Source of the DNA: Mesorhizobium ciceri WSM4083
Lineage (GTDB): Bacteria; Pseudomonadota; Alphaproteobacteria; Rhizobiales; Rhizobiaceae
Reading direction: 5' to 3'
Length of the DNA stretch: 64,000 nt
Assembly (NCBI RefSeq): GCF_000519305.1
Contig: NZ_KI912610.1
Location: 183-64,182, forward strand
This document shows positions 25,427 to 34,630 of this stretch, in pieces (position 1 is the stretch's first letter; each line of letters starts with the position of its first letter). A program made the position numbers and the translations under genes. Below the pieces are notes generated by a model. The model was not told the DNA's origin. It searched no databases and saw nothing but the letters and a program-made list of their open reading frames with translations.

Positions 25427-26599
25427 ATGAATTTGGTTGAATCGAACAAGGACGAGACGATGCAATGGGCAGCGATCACCGGTGTGATCGCGACCGTCTC
25501 GGTGTTCGCCATCGCGCAAGGGTTGTCCTATCCGCTGCTGAGTTTCATCCTGCAGCGCCAGGGCGTTTCGCCAGCGATGATCGGCTTGTCGGCGGCCATG
25601 ACGCCGATCGGTTTCATCCTGTCGTCGCCATTGATCCCGGCGCTGGCGCGGCGGTTCGGGGCAGGGCGCACGGCGCTTACCTGTGCGGCCCTTTCGGCTG
25701 TCGTGCTGGCGCTGATCGGCTGGACGCAAAATGTCTATTTGTGGTTTCCCCTGCGCTTCCTGATCGGTGTGGTGACCAACCCGCTCTATGTGCTGAGCGA
25801 GATCTGGGTCATCGCGCTGGCGCCGCCGGCCCGGCGAGGGCGCGTCATGGGTGTCTATTCGACGATCATCTCGGCCGGTTTCGCGGCCGGGCCACTGTGC
25901 CTGCTTGCAGTCGGCACCGAGGGCTGGCCGCCGTTTCTGGTCGGCATTTTCGCCTTCGTGCTGTGCGGCATTTGCCTGGCTTCGGTGCTGCCGCGTTTGC
26001 CCAAGGTCGACGAGGCCGGGCATCAGGTTTCCGTCCTGGGTTTCGTGCCGCTGGCGTGGCTGCTTTTGTTTGCCGTCATAGTCGCCGCCGGCTTCGAACA
26101 GGGCGCGCTGGCGTTGCTGCCGGTCTATGGCACCCATCACGGCATCACCGAAACCCGCATGTCGGCGCTGCTGTCGGTGATGATCGCCGGCAACATCGCC
26201 ATGCAGGTGCCGCTTGGCCTTTTGGCGGAAAGGCTTTCCGCGCGCCTGGTGCGGCTTGCCTGCGTCGCGATCACGGTGCTCGGCTGCGTCCTGCTTCCGC
26301 TTCTCATCGAGTCGCCGCTCATCTGGCCGATGATCTTTATCTGGGGCGCGGTTTCCTACGGCATCTACACGATGTCGATCATCGAGCTCGGCGAACGCTT
26401 CACCGGCTCCGCACTGGTTGCCGGCAATGCGGCCTTTTCCTTGATGTGGGGCGTCGGCGGTATCGCCGTGCCGCCGCTGGCCGGCGGCGCCATGGATATT
26501 CTGGGTGCCGGCGGGCTGCCGATCACGCTTGGGCTGCTGTGCCTGGCGCTGGCCATTGCGAGCCTCGCTGGTCGGCGGAAAGCCTCAATCGTGCGCTGA
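25427..26599 (+). CDS. MFS transporter (tandem copy 2)
   Basis: This is a 390-residue, roughly 12-segment carrier. The order of conserved stretches is the same as in its neighbour (GLSAAMTPIGFILS, NPLYVLSEIW, APPARRGRVMGVYST, GERFTGSALVAGNAAFSLMWG). The two genes are 111 bases apart and together form a paralogous pair. The substrate is unknown. Confidence 0.85.
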   Translation: MNLVESNKDETMQWAAITGVIATVSVFAIAQGLSYPLLSFILQRQGVSPAMIGLSAAMTPIGFILSSPLIPALARRFGAGRTALTCAALSAVVLALIGWTQNVYLWFPLRFLIGVVTNPLYVLSEIWVIALAPPARRGRVMGVYSTIISAGFAAGPLCLLAVGTEGWPPFLVGIFAFVLCGICLASVLPRLPKVDEAGHQVSVLGFVPLAWLLLFAVIVAAGFEQGALALLPVYGTHHGITETRMSALLSVMIAGNIAMQVPLGLLAERLSARLVRLACVAITVLGCVLLPLLIESPLIWPMIFIWGAVSYGIYTMSIIELGERFTGSALVAGNAAFSLMWGVGGIAVPPLAGGAMDILGAGGLPITLGLLCLALAIASLAGRRKASIVR

Positions 26600-26666
26600 G
26601 CATAGTGAATATCGATACAGCCTGTCGGCGTTGGCTTTTCAAAGCAACGCGTTTATCGGAGACCTC

Positions 26667-28739
26667 ATGACCAAGCCTGCCACCCAGACGCCGAATTCCG
26701 CCCCCACGACCGACGATCCCTTCCTCTGGCTAGAGGATCGGACAGCCAAGCCGTCGCTCGACTGGGTGCATCGCCAGAACGAGGTCACGGTTGGCGAATT
26801 GCAGGGCGATCCATCCTATGAGGCGTCGTTCCAGACCGCGCTCGACTTGATGACGGCCGAGGACAACATCGCGGTCGGCGCGGCAAAAGCCGGCCATGTC
26901 TACAATTTCTGGCAGGACAAGACCAATGTGCTCGGCCTCTGGCGCCGCACGACCGTCGCTTCCTACAAGACCGAGAAGCCCGACTGGGAAACGATCATCG
27001 ACTTCGACCAGCTTGCGGCGAAGGAGGGGATAAAATGGGTTTTTGGCGGTGCAAGCCGGCTCTATCCGGACTTCAACCTTTGCCTGGTCTCAATGTCGCC
27101 CGATGGTGGCGACGCCAGCGAGATGCGCGAATTCGACATCGCGACCAAGTCGTTTGTCGAGGGTGGGTTTCGTGCACCCGCTTCCAAGTCGGGCTTCAAC
27201 TGGCTGGATAAGGACACCGTGATTGTTTCCGCCGCTTTCGACGAGGCCGACAAGACCGAGTCCGGCTATCCGCGAGTCATAAAGCTGTGGAAGCGCGATA
27301 CCAAGCTGGAAGACGCGACGCCGATCTTCGAGGCGCAGAAGGATGATCTCGCCGTTGGTGCCGCTGTCGAGTACGACGGTGACAGACGCTATCTGGTCCT
27401 GGCTCGAACGCTGAATTTCTTCGCCTCGCACATCTTCCTTCGGCTGCCTTCCGGCGAAAACAAACAGCTGCCGCTGCCGGATGACATGACCGATACGGCG
27501 ATCTTCAGGGATCAGCTCGTCTTCGGCGTGCGCAGCCCGTGGACGGCGCCCGACGGCACGGTTTGCAAGCCCGACGGCCTCTATTCGCTCGACCTGGCGC
27601 GCTGGGTCGAGACCGGCGCGATCGGGCCTGTCGAGACCTTGTTCGAGCCGGCATATCGCGTTTCCATCGCCGGCATTGCCCGCACGCAGGACCGGCTGTT
27701 CATCAGCCTAATGGACAATGTGCGCGGCAAGGTCATCGTCTGTGAGCGCAAGGATGGCAACTGGTCGCTGAAACCGGTGGCGCTGCCCGAAAATGGTAAT
27801 GTCGGCATCAGCCATGCCGAGCAGTTCGGCTCGAGCGTGTCCTTCTCCTTCACCGATTTCCTGACCCCGAGTTCGATCATCTGGTCTGACGACAATGGCG
27901 AGACGCTCGCTATAGTGAAGTCGCAGCCGGCGCGTTTCGATGCCTCGCCGCTGGTCTCGGAGCAGTTCGAGGCGCGCTCCAAGGACGGCACGATGATCCC
28001 TTATTTCGTCGTCAGGCGGCGCGATCAGAAGGGGCCGGTGCCGACGCTGCTTTACGGCTATGGCGGTTTCGAAGTGCCGCTGCTGCCCGGCTATGCCGGC
28101 GTGCGCGGCAGGCTGTGGCTGGAAAAGGGCAATGCCTATGTGCAGGCCTGCATCCGTGGCGGCGGCGAGTTCGGCCCGGCCTGGCATCAAGCGGCGCTCA
28201 AGGGCAATCGCCAAAACGGATTCGACGATTTCGCAGCGGTCGCGCAGGACGTCGTCAAGCGCGGCATCGCGACAGCAAGCTCGCTCGGCATCCAGGGTGG
28301 TTCGAATGGCGGCTTGCTGACCGGCGTTTCCTTGACGCAGCATCCCGAGCTTTTCGGCGCCGTCATCATCGAGGTGCCGCTGCTCGACATGCTGCGTTAC
28401 GCCGAATTGCCGCCTGGCGCCTCGTGGATGGCCGAATATGGTGATCCGTCGAAACCCGAAGACGCGAAGTGGCTTTCAGCCTACTCGCCCTACCAGCATG
28501 TTGACGCCGCTGCCGCCTATCCGCCTGTGCTGCTGACCACATCGACCGCTGACGATCGGGTCCATCCCGGCCATGCGCGCAAGATGGCCGCCCGCCTGCA
28601 GGAAGCCGGCCATGCCAGGACGCTGTTCTTCGAGGAGACCGAGGGCGGTCATGGCGGGCGTGGCGACCGCCGGCCGCAGGCGGCGCAGACGGCGATGAAA
28701 TATGTCTTCCTGCAGAGGGCGCTGGGCGGGACGGCATAA
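26667..28739 (+). CDS. Prolyl oligopeptidase family serine peptidase (S9A)
   Basis: This is a 690-residue protein. The N-terminal part forms the seven-bladed beta-propeller, starting with the family signature DDPFLWLED. The C-terminal alpha/beta-hydrolase domain has the nucleophile motif GGSNGGLL, the aspartate in TADDRVHPGHA and the histidine in GGHGG. No signal peptide is seen, so it is cytosolic. It cleaves short peptides, classically after proline. The ATG at 26667 follows a GGAG site; a longer in-frame opening from 26505 runs through the MFS gene and is not real. Confidence 0.92.
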   Translation: MTKPATQTPNSAPTTDDPFLWLEDRTAKPSLDWVHRQNEVTVGELQGDPSYEASFQTALDLMTAEDNIAVGAAKAGHVYNFWQDKTNVLGLWRRTTVASYKTEKPDWETIIDFDQLAAKEGIKWVFGGASRLYPDFNLCLVSMSPDGGDASEMREFDIATKSFVEGGFRAPASKSGFNWLDKDTVIVSAAFDEADKTESGYPRVIKLWKRDTKLEDATPIFEAQKDDLAVGAAVEYDGDRRYLVLARTLNFFASHIFLRLPSGENKQLPLPDDMTDTAIFRDQLVFGVRSPWTAPDGTVCKPDGLYSLDLARWVETGAIGPVETLFEPAYRVSIAGIARTQDRLFISLMDNVRGKVIVCERKDGNWSLKPVALPENGNVGISHAEQFGSSVSFSFTDFLTPSSIIWSDDNGETLAIVKSQPARFDASPLVSEQFEARSKDGTMIPYFVVRRRDQKGPVPTLLYGYGGFEVPLLPGYAGVRGRLWLEKGNAYVQACIRGGGEFGPAWHQAALKGNRQNGFDDFAAVAQDVVKRGIATASSLGIQGGSNGGLLTGVSLTQHPELFGAVIIEVPLLDMLRYAELPPGASWMAEYGDPSKPEDAKWLSAYSPYQHVDAAAAYPPVLLTTSTADDRVHPGHARKMAARLQEAGHARTLFFEETEGGHGGRGDRRPQAAQTAMKYVFLQRALGGTA

Positions 28740-28812
28740 CCGGCAGACCAAGCGTTGCCGGCGCAAAGGGTGGTTCACCTCGACCATCCTTTGCTCGCTC
28801 TCTTGTTTTGAC

Positions 28813-28856
28813 GCAATTCCGGACGGAAAACCGTTTCACACTTTTCCTGGAATTGC
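28813..28856. repeat. Rhizobial hairpin-forming intergenic repeat
   Basis: GCAATTCC (28813-28820) and GGAATTGC (28849-28856) are outer arms enclosing an ACGG-AAAA-CCGT hairpin and a GGAAAA/TTTTCC pair. I recognise this as one of the short palindromic elements spread between genes in Mesorhizobium genomes. It lies in the 319-bp gap 28740-29058. A 67-residue open frame across the repeat is not credible coding sequence. Confidence 0.65.
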
Positions 28857-29058
28857 TTAAGGTGCCGGCCATGGCTCTCGTCAGGATGTTGGTTGACGCA
28901 TTTGAAGCTCGCGCATTGCGGGTCGCGGTGACACCGTCACCGCGTACGCTGCGCGCCGAGCTTTTGCGGCTGTGTGCCCGCATCGGCTATTCGCCACCTC
29001 TGTGCCTCTGAAGCATTCGCCCCGGCTTGCCGGATAGAATCCAGAGGGAAGATCAGAC

Positions 29059-30438
29059 ATGACCTATCAGAATTATTCGCTGAAGCAGCTTCAGCAGATC
29101 GACGCCGCGCATCATCTGCATCCGTTCACCGACCACAAGGAAATGCGCGGGGCCGGGTCGCGCATCATCACCCATGCCAACGGCCCTTTCATCTACGATT
29201 CCGAAGGGACGGAAATCCTCGACGGCATGGCCGGGCTGTGGTGCGTCAACATCGGCTATGGCCGTGACGAGCTTGCCGAGGCCGCCTATGCCCAGATGAA
29301 GGAACTGCCTTACTACAACTCCTTCTTCAAATGCTCGACGCCGACGCCAGTGCTGCTGTCCAAGAAGCTGGCGGAGATCGCGCCGAAGCACGTCAACCAG
29401 GTGTTCTATGGCTCGTCGGGCTCGGAGGCCAACGACACGGCACTGCGTCTCGTGCGCCACTATTGGGTGCTGGAAGGCCAGCAGGAGAAGAACCGCATCA
29501 TCTCGCGCAAGATGGCCTATCACGGCTCGACCGTTGCCGGCACCTCGCTCGGCGGCATGGATGGCATGCACAAGCAGCTCAACGGAGCGGTGCCCAACAT
29601 CGTCCATGTGATGATGCCCTACGCCTATGAACTGGCGCTGCCTGGCGAGAGCGATCATGATTTCGGTCTGCGCGCGGCCGGGGCTGTCGAGGAGGCGATC
29701 CTCGAAGCCGGCGCCGACAAGGTTGCCGCGTTTATCGGCGAGCCGGTCATGGGGGCGGGCGGCGTGAAGATACCGCCGGCGAGCTATTGGCCGGAAGTGC
29801 AGCGCATCTGCCGTAAATACGATGTCCTGCTGATGCTGGACGAAGTCATCACCGGTTATGGCCGCACCGGCGAATGGTTCGCCGCCCAGACGCTCGGCAT
29901 CGAGCCCGACACGATCACCACCGCCAAGGCGCTGACATCGGGCTACCAACCGCTGTCGGCGTTGCTGGTCGGCGACCGCATCGCCTCGACGCTGGTCGAG
30001 AAGGGCGGCGAGTTCAACCATGGCTACACCTATTCCGGGCACCCGGTGGCCTGCGCCGTGGCGCTGAAGAACCTCGAGATCATCGAGCGCGAAGGGCTGG
30101 TCGACCGCGTCCGGAACGACACCGGCCCTTACTTCGCCAAGGCGTTGCAGGAGCGCATTGCCGGACATGATCTGGTCGGCGAGGTGCGTTCGATCGGACT
30201 GATGGGCGCGATCGAGATCGTCAAGGACAAGGCGACCAAGGAGCGGTTCCTTCCGGCTGGAAGTGCGGCGGTAACCGTGCGGGATTACGCCATCGCGAAT
30301 GGCATGATGCTGCGCGCCACCGGCGACACGATGATCCTGTCGCCGCCGCTGATCTGGACCCGTGATACGATCGATATGGCCTGCGACCGCATCTCGAAAG
30401 CGTTGGATCTGGCGCAAGCCGATCTTAGCAAGCGGTAG
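29059..30438 (+). CDS. Class III PLP-dependent aminotransferase (omega-amino acid:pyruvate type)
   Basis: This is a 459-residue enzyme. The PLP lysine is in TTAKALTSGYQP, the cofactor aspartate in LLMLDEVITGYGRTG, and the phosphate region in YGSSGSEAND. Length and motifs match the omega-amino-acid/taurine/putrescine:pyruvate aminotransferases that are widespread in Rhizobiales. It transfers an omega-amino group to pyruvate or another keto acid. It stands alone, followed by a strong terminator. The donor amine cannot be named from sequence. The gabD product at 61039 could process a resulting semialdehyde. Confidence 0.9.
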   Translation: MTYQNYSLKQLQQIDAAHHLHPFTDHKEMRGAGSRIITHANGPFIYDSEGTEILDGMAGLWCVNIGYGRDELAEAAYAQMKELPYYNSFFKCSTPTPVLLSKKLAEIAPKHVNQVFYGSSGSEANDTALRLVRHYWVLEGQQEKNRIISRKMAYHGSTVAGTSLGGMDGMHKQLNGAVPNIVHVMMPYAYELALPGESDHDFGLRAAGAVEEAILEAGADKVAAFIGEPVMGAGGVKIPPASYWPEVQRICRKYDVLLMLDEVITGYGRTGEWFAAQTLGIEPDTITTAKALTSGYQPLSALLVGDRIASTLVEKGGEFNHGYTYSGHPVACAVALKNLEIIEREGLVDRVRNDTGPYFAKALQERIAGHDLVGEVRSIGLMGAIEIVKDKATKERFLPAGSAAVTVRDYAIANGMMLRATGDTMILSPPLIWTRDTIDMACDRISKALDLAQADLSKR

Positions 30439-30451
30439 AACTCGACCCCTC

Positions 30452-30483
30452 GGCTGGGCGCTCTTCGGCGGGAGCGCCCAGCC
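30452..30483 (+). terminator. Terminator after the aminotransferase gene
   Basis: A perfect 12-bp stem GGCTGGGCGCTC / GAGCGCCCAGCC has an 8-base loop, 13 bases after the stop codon. The following TTGAGG is only weakly T-rich. Confidence 0.75.
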
Positions 30484-30580
30484 TTGAGGCCGTGCTGAAG
30501 CGGGGAGGGAACGAATTCCATCACAAGCGCGTAGTGTGTGGGGCAGCGGCCGATTCGGCCGCGACAAGGGGTTTGTTTCC

Positions 30581-30946
30581 ATGAGAAAGACCGGCAAGAG
30601 CCGACGGACGCAAGAAGCGGCCAGAATCGGTGGCGACCTGATGCTGGCGCCGCTGGTGGCGATGATGCGGCTGCCATTGATGGCCATGGATGGCGGGAGC
30701 AGCCAGCCATGGAGCACGGAGACGGCGCGTGCGGTCAACGAGAAGACCGCCGCTATGGCCGAAGGCGCGTTTGCGGCACAAATGTCTTTCCTGCAATCGG
30801 CATCGCGGTTCTGGCCGGAAGTCTTTTCCGGCCGCACGCCATCGCTGTTCAACGGGGTTGCGGCGGAGCGCTCGATCAGCACCGCGCTGAAGCCGGCAAG
30901 CCGTGCCGTGAAAGCGAATTTTCGGCGGCTGTCCAACAAGACCTGA
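30581..30946 (+). CDS. Hypothetical protein, possibly phasin-like
   Basis: This is a 121-residue protein starting MRKTGKSRRTQ. It has a basic N-terminus, a methionine/leucine-rich middle (LAPLVAMMRLPLMAM) and an amphipathic helical part (EKTAAMAEGAFAAQMSF) ending in a basic tail. The alternation resembles small phasin-like granule proteins, but the match is weak. An upstream opening to 30536 has no ribosome-binding site. The function is unknown. Confidence 0.6.
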   Translation: MRKTGKSRRTQEAARIGGDLMLAPLVAMMRLPLMAMDGGSSQPWSTETARAVNEKTAAMAEGAFAAQMSFLQSASRFWPEVFSGRTPSLFNGVAAERSISTALKPASRAVKANFRRLSNKT

Positions 30947-31026
30947 CCGAGGTTGCAGAACTTTGATTTTGCGCACGGACGAGCGCATGCGCTAGAATCA
31001 GTCGGTACGTTACCGATGGGGACACG

Positions 31027-31671
31027 ATGGCCGGACAACCGCTCAATCAGCCGGCTGAAATTCCAGCCGAACTCGACCGCTGGAACTGGGGCGCCTTCTT
31101 CCTCAACTGGATCTGGGGCATCGGCAACAGCACCTTCATTGCGTTGCTGGCGCTGATTCCTGTCGTCAACATCATCATGATCATCATGCTGGGCGCACGC
31201 GGCAGCCGCTGGGCCTGGCAGAACCGCGCCTGGCGCGACGCCGAACAGTTCCGCAAGACGCAGCGCAACTGGGCAATCGCCGGCCTTGCCGTCTGGGTGG
31301 TCGGGATTGGCGGCTGCGCGACGATGGTCGGCAGCATTCCCTACGTCCTGAAAGGCAGCGATGCCTATCACATGACGATGGACAGACTTCGCGCCGACGA
31401 CCGTGTCAAGGCGGCGTTGGGTGATGATGTGACCGACAGTTTCTGGGTCGGCGGCCATCTCAACGTGAATGCGAATGGGGCCGGTGACGCCCAGTTCGGC
31501 ATTCCGGTCCACGGCGCCAAGGGCAAGGGCACGGCTTATTCGACCGCTGTCCGGACAGCCGGCACATGGAGCCTGCGCCTGCTGGTCGTCAGGGTCGAGG
31601 GAGCCGATGCGCCGATCGTGCTGATCAACGAAGATCATGTCCCGATCCCGAACGCTGCAATCGGAATATAG
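31027..31671 (+). CDS. Coa1-like membrane protein
   Basis: This is a 214-residue protein with two hydrophobic regions (about residues 30-60 and 88-108), separated by a basic loop, and an exported C-terminal domain of about 100 residues. The later part (VLKGSDAYHMTMDRLRADDRVKAALGDDV) fits the cytochrome oxidase assembly factor Coa1 domain found in bacterial proteins of unknown role. Its stop codon forms the edge of the direct repeat at 31671-31692. Confidence 0.7.
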   Translation: MAGQPLNQPAEIPAELDRWNWGAFFLNWIWGIGNSTFIALLALIPVVNIIMIIMLGARGSRWAWQNRAWRDAEQFRKTQRNWAIAGLAVWVVGIGGCATMVGSIPYVLKGSDAYHMTMDRLRADDRVKAALGDDVTDSFWVGGHLNVNANGAGDAQFGIPVHGAKGKGTAYSTAVRTAGTWSLRLLVVRVEGADAPIVLINEDHVPIPNAAIGI

Positions 31672-31692
31672 CAGGGCAAAACGCAAAACCGC
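31671..31692. repeat. Direct repeat, left copy, flanking a dehydrogenase gene
   Basis: GCAGGGCAAAACGCAAAACCGC is repeated at 34349-34371 with only one extra A in the A-run. The two copies bracket the FAD/GcvT gene at 31865-34300 and nothing else. This left copy begins at the last base of the Coa1-like gene's stop codon. Confidence 0.75.
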
Positions 31693-31864
31693 AGCCTAAA
31701 CACGGGCGCGACAGCTGACAGTTCGGCCGGCTTTGTGGCCCAACAGTCGGGTGACCACTGCTGCGTTCCAGACAAGGAAATATGCTGAAAAGCCGGATGC
31801 TGTCTGACAGTATGCGCATGCGTTCATGTGGACCGGTGGCAATTTCAGACAAGGGCACGCGCAT

Positions 31865-34300
31865 ATGGTGAGTTCCTTTCGTGCGGTCGTGGTCGGTGGC
31901 GGCTGTGTGGGTGCCGGCATTCTCTACGGCCTGGCAAAGCGCGGCTGGACCGATGTGGCATTGCTGGAGCGAACGCAGCTTACGGCCGGGTCGACATGGC
32001 ATGCCGCGGGGCTCATCCCCTCTTACGCGCGCAGCCGCAATGTCGGCCGCATGATCGCCAGGTCGATCGAAATCTATGAGGGACTGGAGGCGGAGACTGG
32101 CCAGAACGTCGGCTGGCACAAATGCGGCCAGCTGCGCATTGCCAACACGCGCGACAGGCTGGACGAGTACAGAAGCTACATGGACGTTGCCGAGGTCCAG
32201 GGTGTGCGGGCCCGGATCGTATCTCCCGCGGAAGCGCGAGAGATCTGGCCGCTGCTCGACAACAACAGCATGCTGGGTGCGCTCTACCATCCCGATGACG
32301 GCCACATTGCACCGGCCGATGTCACCCAGGCCATGGCCAAGGGTGCGCGCGACCTCGGCGCGAAGATCCATCTCGATACCGAGGTCGTGGGTTTCGAGCG
32401 GATGCCGAGCGGCGAGTGGAGGGTCAAGACCTCACGCGGTGACATCGTCTGCGAACATGTCATCCTCGCAACCGGCAATTACGCACGCCAGACAGGCGCT
32501 ATGCTAGGCCTGGACATTCCCGCGATCCCGATCCTGCATCAGTACTGGATCACCGAGGCGGTTCCCGAGATTGTGGAACGCAAGCGGCTTGGTCTTCCGG
32601 AAATGCCGATCCTCAGGGACGAGGGTTACGAGGGCTATCTGCGCGAAGAAGGCGACGGGCTGATGTTCGGTCCCTATGAGCGCACCGAGCAGCTCAAGCT
32701 GTTCGCTGAAAACGGCGTCCCGGAATGGTTCGGCGCCGATCTGCTCGATGAGGATTTCGACGCCGTCTCCTGGAACTGGGAGCGCGCGACCGAACTGGTC
32801 CCCGCGCTCGGACGCGCCGGCATCAAGCGGAATGTGCGAGGACCTTTCCAGATGACCGCCGATGAACTGCCGCTGATGGGGCCGGCGTGGGGCCTGGAAA
32901 ATGTCTGGCTCGCCGAAGGCGTGCCGGGAGGCATCCTTTGGGGCGGTGCGATTGGCTACTACCTCTCCGAACGGATCGTCGAGGGTGGCAACAGCATTGA
33001 CACGGCGGAACTGGATCCCCGTCGGTTCGGCCACTATGCCAACAAGAACTGGACCCGGGCAAAGGTCAGGGAAGCGTGGGGCACCCACGCCGTACAGCAC
33101 TATCCAGGCCAGGACATGCCGGCGGCGCGACCGCAGAAGACGGCTCCGTCCTACGACCGTCTAAGCCAGCTCGGCGCGGTATGGGATGTGTTGAACGGCT
33201 GGGAGATGCCGAGCTGGTTTGCGCCGGCGGGCATCGAAGCGCGCAATGTCTACAGCTGGCGCTGGACCGCCAAAGGGAACCACGTCGCCGGGGAGGTCCA
33301 GGCTGTCCGCCAGGCCGCCGGCCTGGTCGAGATGTCTCCCATGACCAAGTTCGAAGTCAGCGGGCTGGGCGCCGAGGGCTGGCTCGACGGAATCCTGGCC
33401 AACAGACTGCCGCGTCCCGGTAGTGTCGCTCTTGCCCATCACCTGACGCCGGCCGGCGGCGTGCAGGCCGAGTATGTGGTGGCGCGGCTGCAGAGCGACC
33501 TGTTCTACCTCATATCGACGCCACGCGCCGAGCGCTGGAACCTTGACGATCTCAGCCGGCTGTTGCCGAAGGACGGCAGCCTGCATCTGCGCAACGTCAC
33601 GGAGGATCGCGGCAGCTTCACGGTGGTTGGGCCGAAGGCGCGCGACATATTGCAGCCGCTGACGGAGATCGACCTCTCCAACGAGGCCTTCCCATGGTTC
33701 AGCGTGCAGTCCGGCACTGTCGGCATGGCCAGCGACGTTCGGCTGCTGCGCGTCAACTATTCCGGCGAACTGGGATGGGAACTCTATCATCCGCTCTGCT
33801 ATCAGCGGCATTTGCTGGATGCGCTGCTGGCATCGGGAGAGGCACACGGGCTGAGGCTGGTCGGGCTTCAAGCGCTGGAATCGCTTCGTCTCGATAAATC
33901 CTACCGCGCCATGTATCGCGATATGAATCTCGAACTGTCGGCCTGGGAAAGCGGCCTCGACCGATTCGTCAGCCTCGACAAAGGGAACTTCATCGGCCGC
34001 GCGGCACTGGTCGCAAAACAGAAGCAGGTGACACGTCGGATCGCCACGTTGTCGATCGATACGGATGGTGCGAGCGCGTTCGCCTTCGAGGGCGTTTACC
34101 GCGAAGGCGAGCTCGTCGGCCACATCACCTCGGCGGGCTACTCCTACACTTTTGGTCACGACATCGCACTTGCGCTGTTGCCCCTGAACCTTGTGTCGCC
34201 CGGCACCGAGCTCGAGGTGTCCATCCTCGGCGAGCGCCGCGCGGCGAAGGTGGTCGCCGACTCGCCCTATGATCCGGAAGGCACCCGCGGGCGCATGTGA
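31865..34300 (+). CDS. FAD-dependent dehydrogenase with GcvT folate domain, copy 2
   Basis: This is an 811-residue protein of the same two-domain plan as the 19680-22250 product. The FAD domain begins AVVVGGGCVGAGILYGL and keeps the covalent-flavin histidine in GSTWHAAG. The GcvT half has NYSGELGWELYH and GLDRFVSLDKGNFIGR. Predicted to oxidise an N-methyl compound such as dimethylglycine or sarcosine and to load the carbon on tetrahydrofolate. The ATG at 31865 was preferred to an upstream in-frame start at 31826. It is flanked by a direct repeat, which may record insertion. It differs enough from copy 1 to expect another substrate. Confidence 0.84.
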   Translation: MVSSFRAVVVGGGCVGAGILYGLAKRGWTDVALLERTQLTAGSTWHAAGLIPSYARSRNVGRMIARSIEIYEGLEAETGQNVGWHKCGQLRIANTRDRLDEYRSYMDVAEVQGVRARIVSPAEAREIWPLLDNNSMLGALYHPDDGHIAPADVTQAMAKGARDLGAKIHLDTEVVGFERMPSGEWRVKTSRGDIVCEHVILATGNYARQTGAMLGLDIPAIPILHQYWITEAVPEIVERKRLGLPEMPILRDEGYEGYLREEGDGLMFGPYERTEQLKLFAENGVPEWFGADLLDEDFDAVSWNWERATELVPALGRAGIKRNVRGPFQMTADELPLMGPAWGLENVWLAEGVPGGILWGGAIGYYLSERIVEGGNSIDTAELDPRRFGHYANKNWTRAKVREAWGTHAVQHYPGQDMPAARPQKTAPSYDRLSQLGAVWDVLNGWEMPSWFAPAGIEARNVYSWRWTAKGNHVAGEVQAVRQAAGLVEMSPMTKFEVSGLGAEGWLDGILANRLPRPGSVALAHHLTPAGGVQAEYVVARLQSDLFYLISTPRAERWNLDDLSRLLPKDGSLHLRNVTEDRGSFTVVGPKARDILQPLTEIDLSNEAFPWFSVQSGTVGMASDVRLLRVNYSGELGWELYHPLCYQRHLLDALLASGEAHGLRLVGLQALESLRLDKSYRAMYRDMNLELSAWESGLDRFVSLDKGNFIGRAALVAKQKQVTRRIATLSIDTDGASAFAFEGVYREGELVGHITSAGYSYTFGHDIALALLPLNLVSPGTELEVSILGERRAAKVVADSPYDPEGTRGRM

Positions 34301-34630
34301 GGTATCCCGGAGTACAGTTTCCGGGTTTATCGATGTCTCAACCGTGCTGCAGGGCAAAACGCAAAAACCGCGCTCCATCGGGAACGCGGCTCTGCCAGAT
34401 ACGCATGGCGCTTCGCTACGCAAACACTTTGCGAAACTTGTGGCACTTGTCGAAACTTACGGGCTCCGGTACGCGAGACCTGATCCGGAGCGCCGGGCGG
34501 ATGAGATATGTCCGCCTCGCAGTCCGTTTTATAGGGACATCGTTACCGCGGAGTTATCGAGAGCTTAAGCAAATCTAAATTTGCATTTTTTCCACCGAAG
34601 GAAACCGGAAAAACCCGCCAAATCCGTGGG
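34301..34630. other. 330-bp intergenic region with right direct-repeat copy
   Basis: Apart from the repeat at 34349-34371 no gene, hairpin terminator or promoter stands out. The end near 34580 is AT-rich. A short open frame continuing to 34568 overlaps the end of the dehydrogenase gene and has no coding character. Confidence 0.4.
34349..34371. repeat. Direct repeat, right copy
   Basis: This is the second copy of the 22-bp repeat at 31671-31692, with one more A in its A-run. It lies 49 bases after the dehydrogenase stop. Confidence 0.75.

Noticed and set aside
23963-26140. A 725-residue minus-strand open frame opposite the two MFS genes
   Set aside because: Composition is arginine/glutamine/histidine-rich low-complexity sequence typical of antisense frames in GC-rich genes, while the plus strand encodes two clear MFS carriers.
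28808-29011. 67-residue open frame after the prolyl oligopeptidase
   Set aside because: It begins inside the hairpin repeat, has no ribosome-binding site and shows no protein-like pattern.
29053-31686. An 877-residue minus-strand open frame opposite the aminotransferase and following genes
   Set aside because: The plus-strand aminotransferase is unmistakable and the antisense frame has no recognisable domain or start site.
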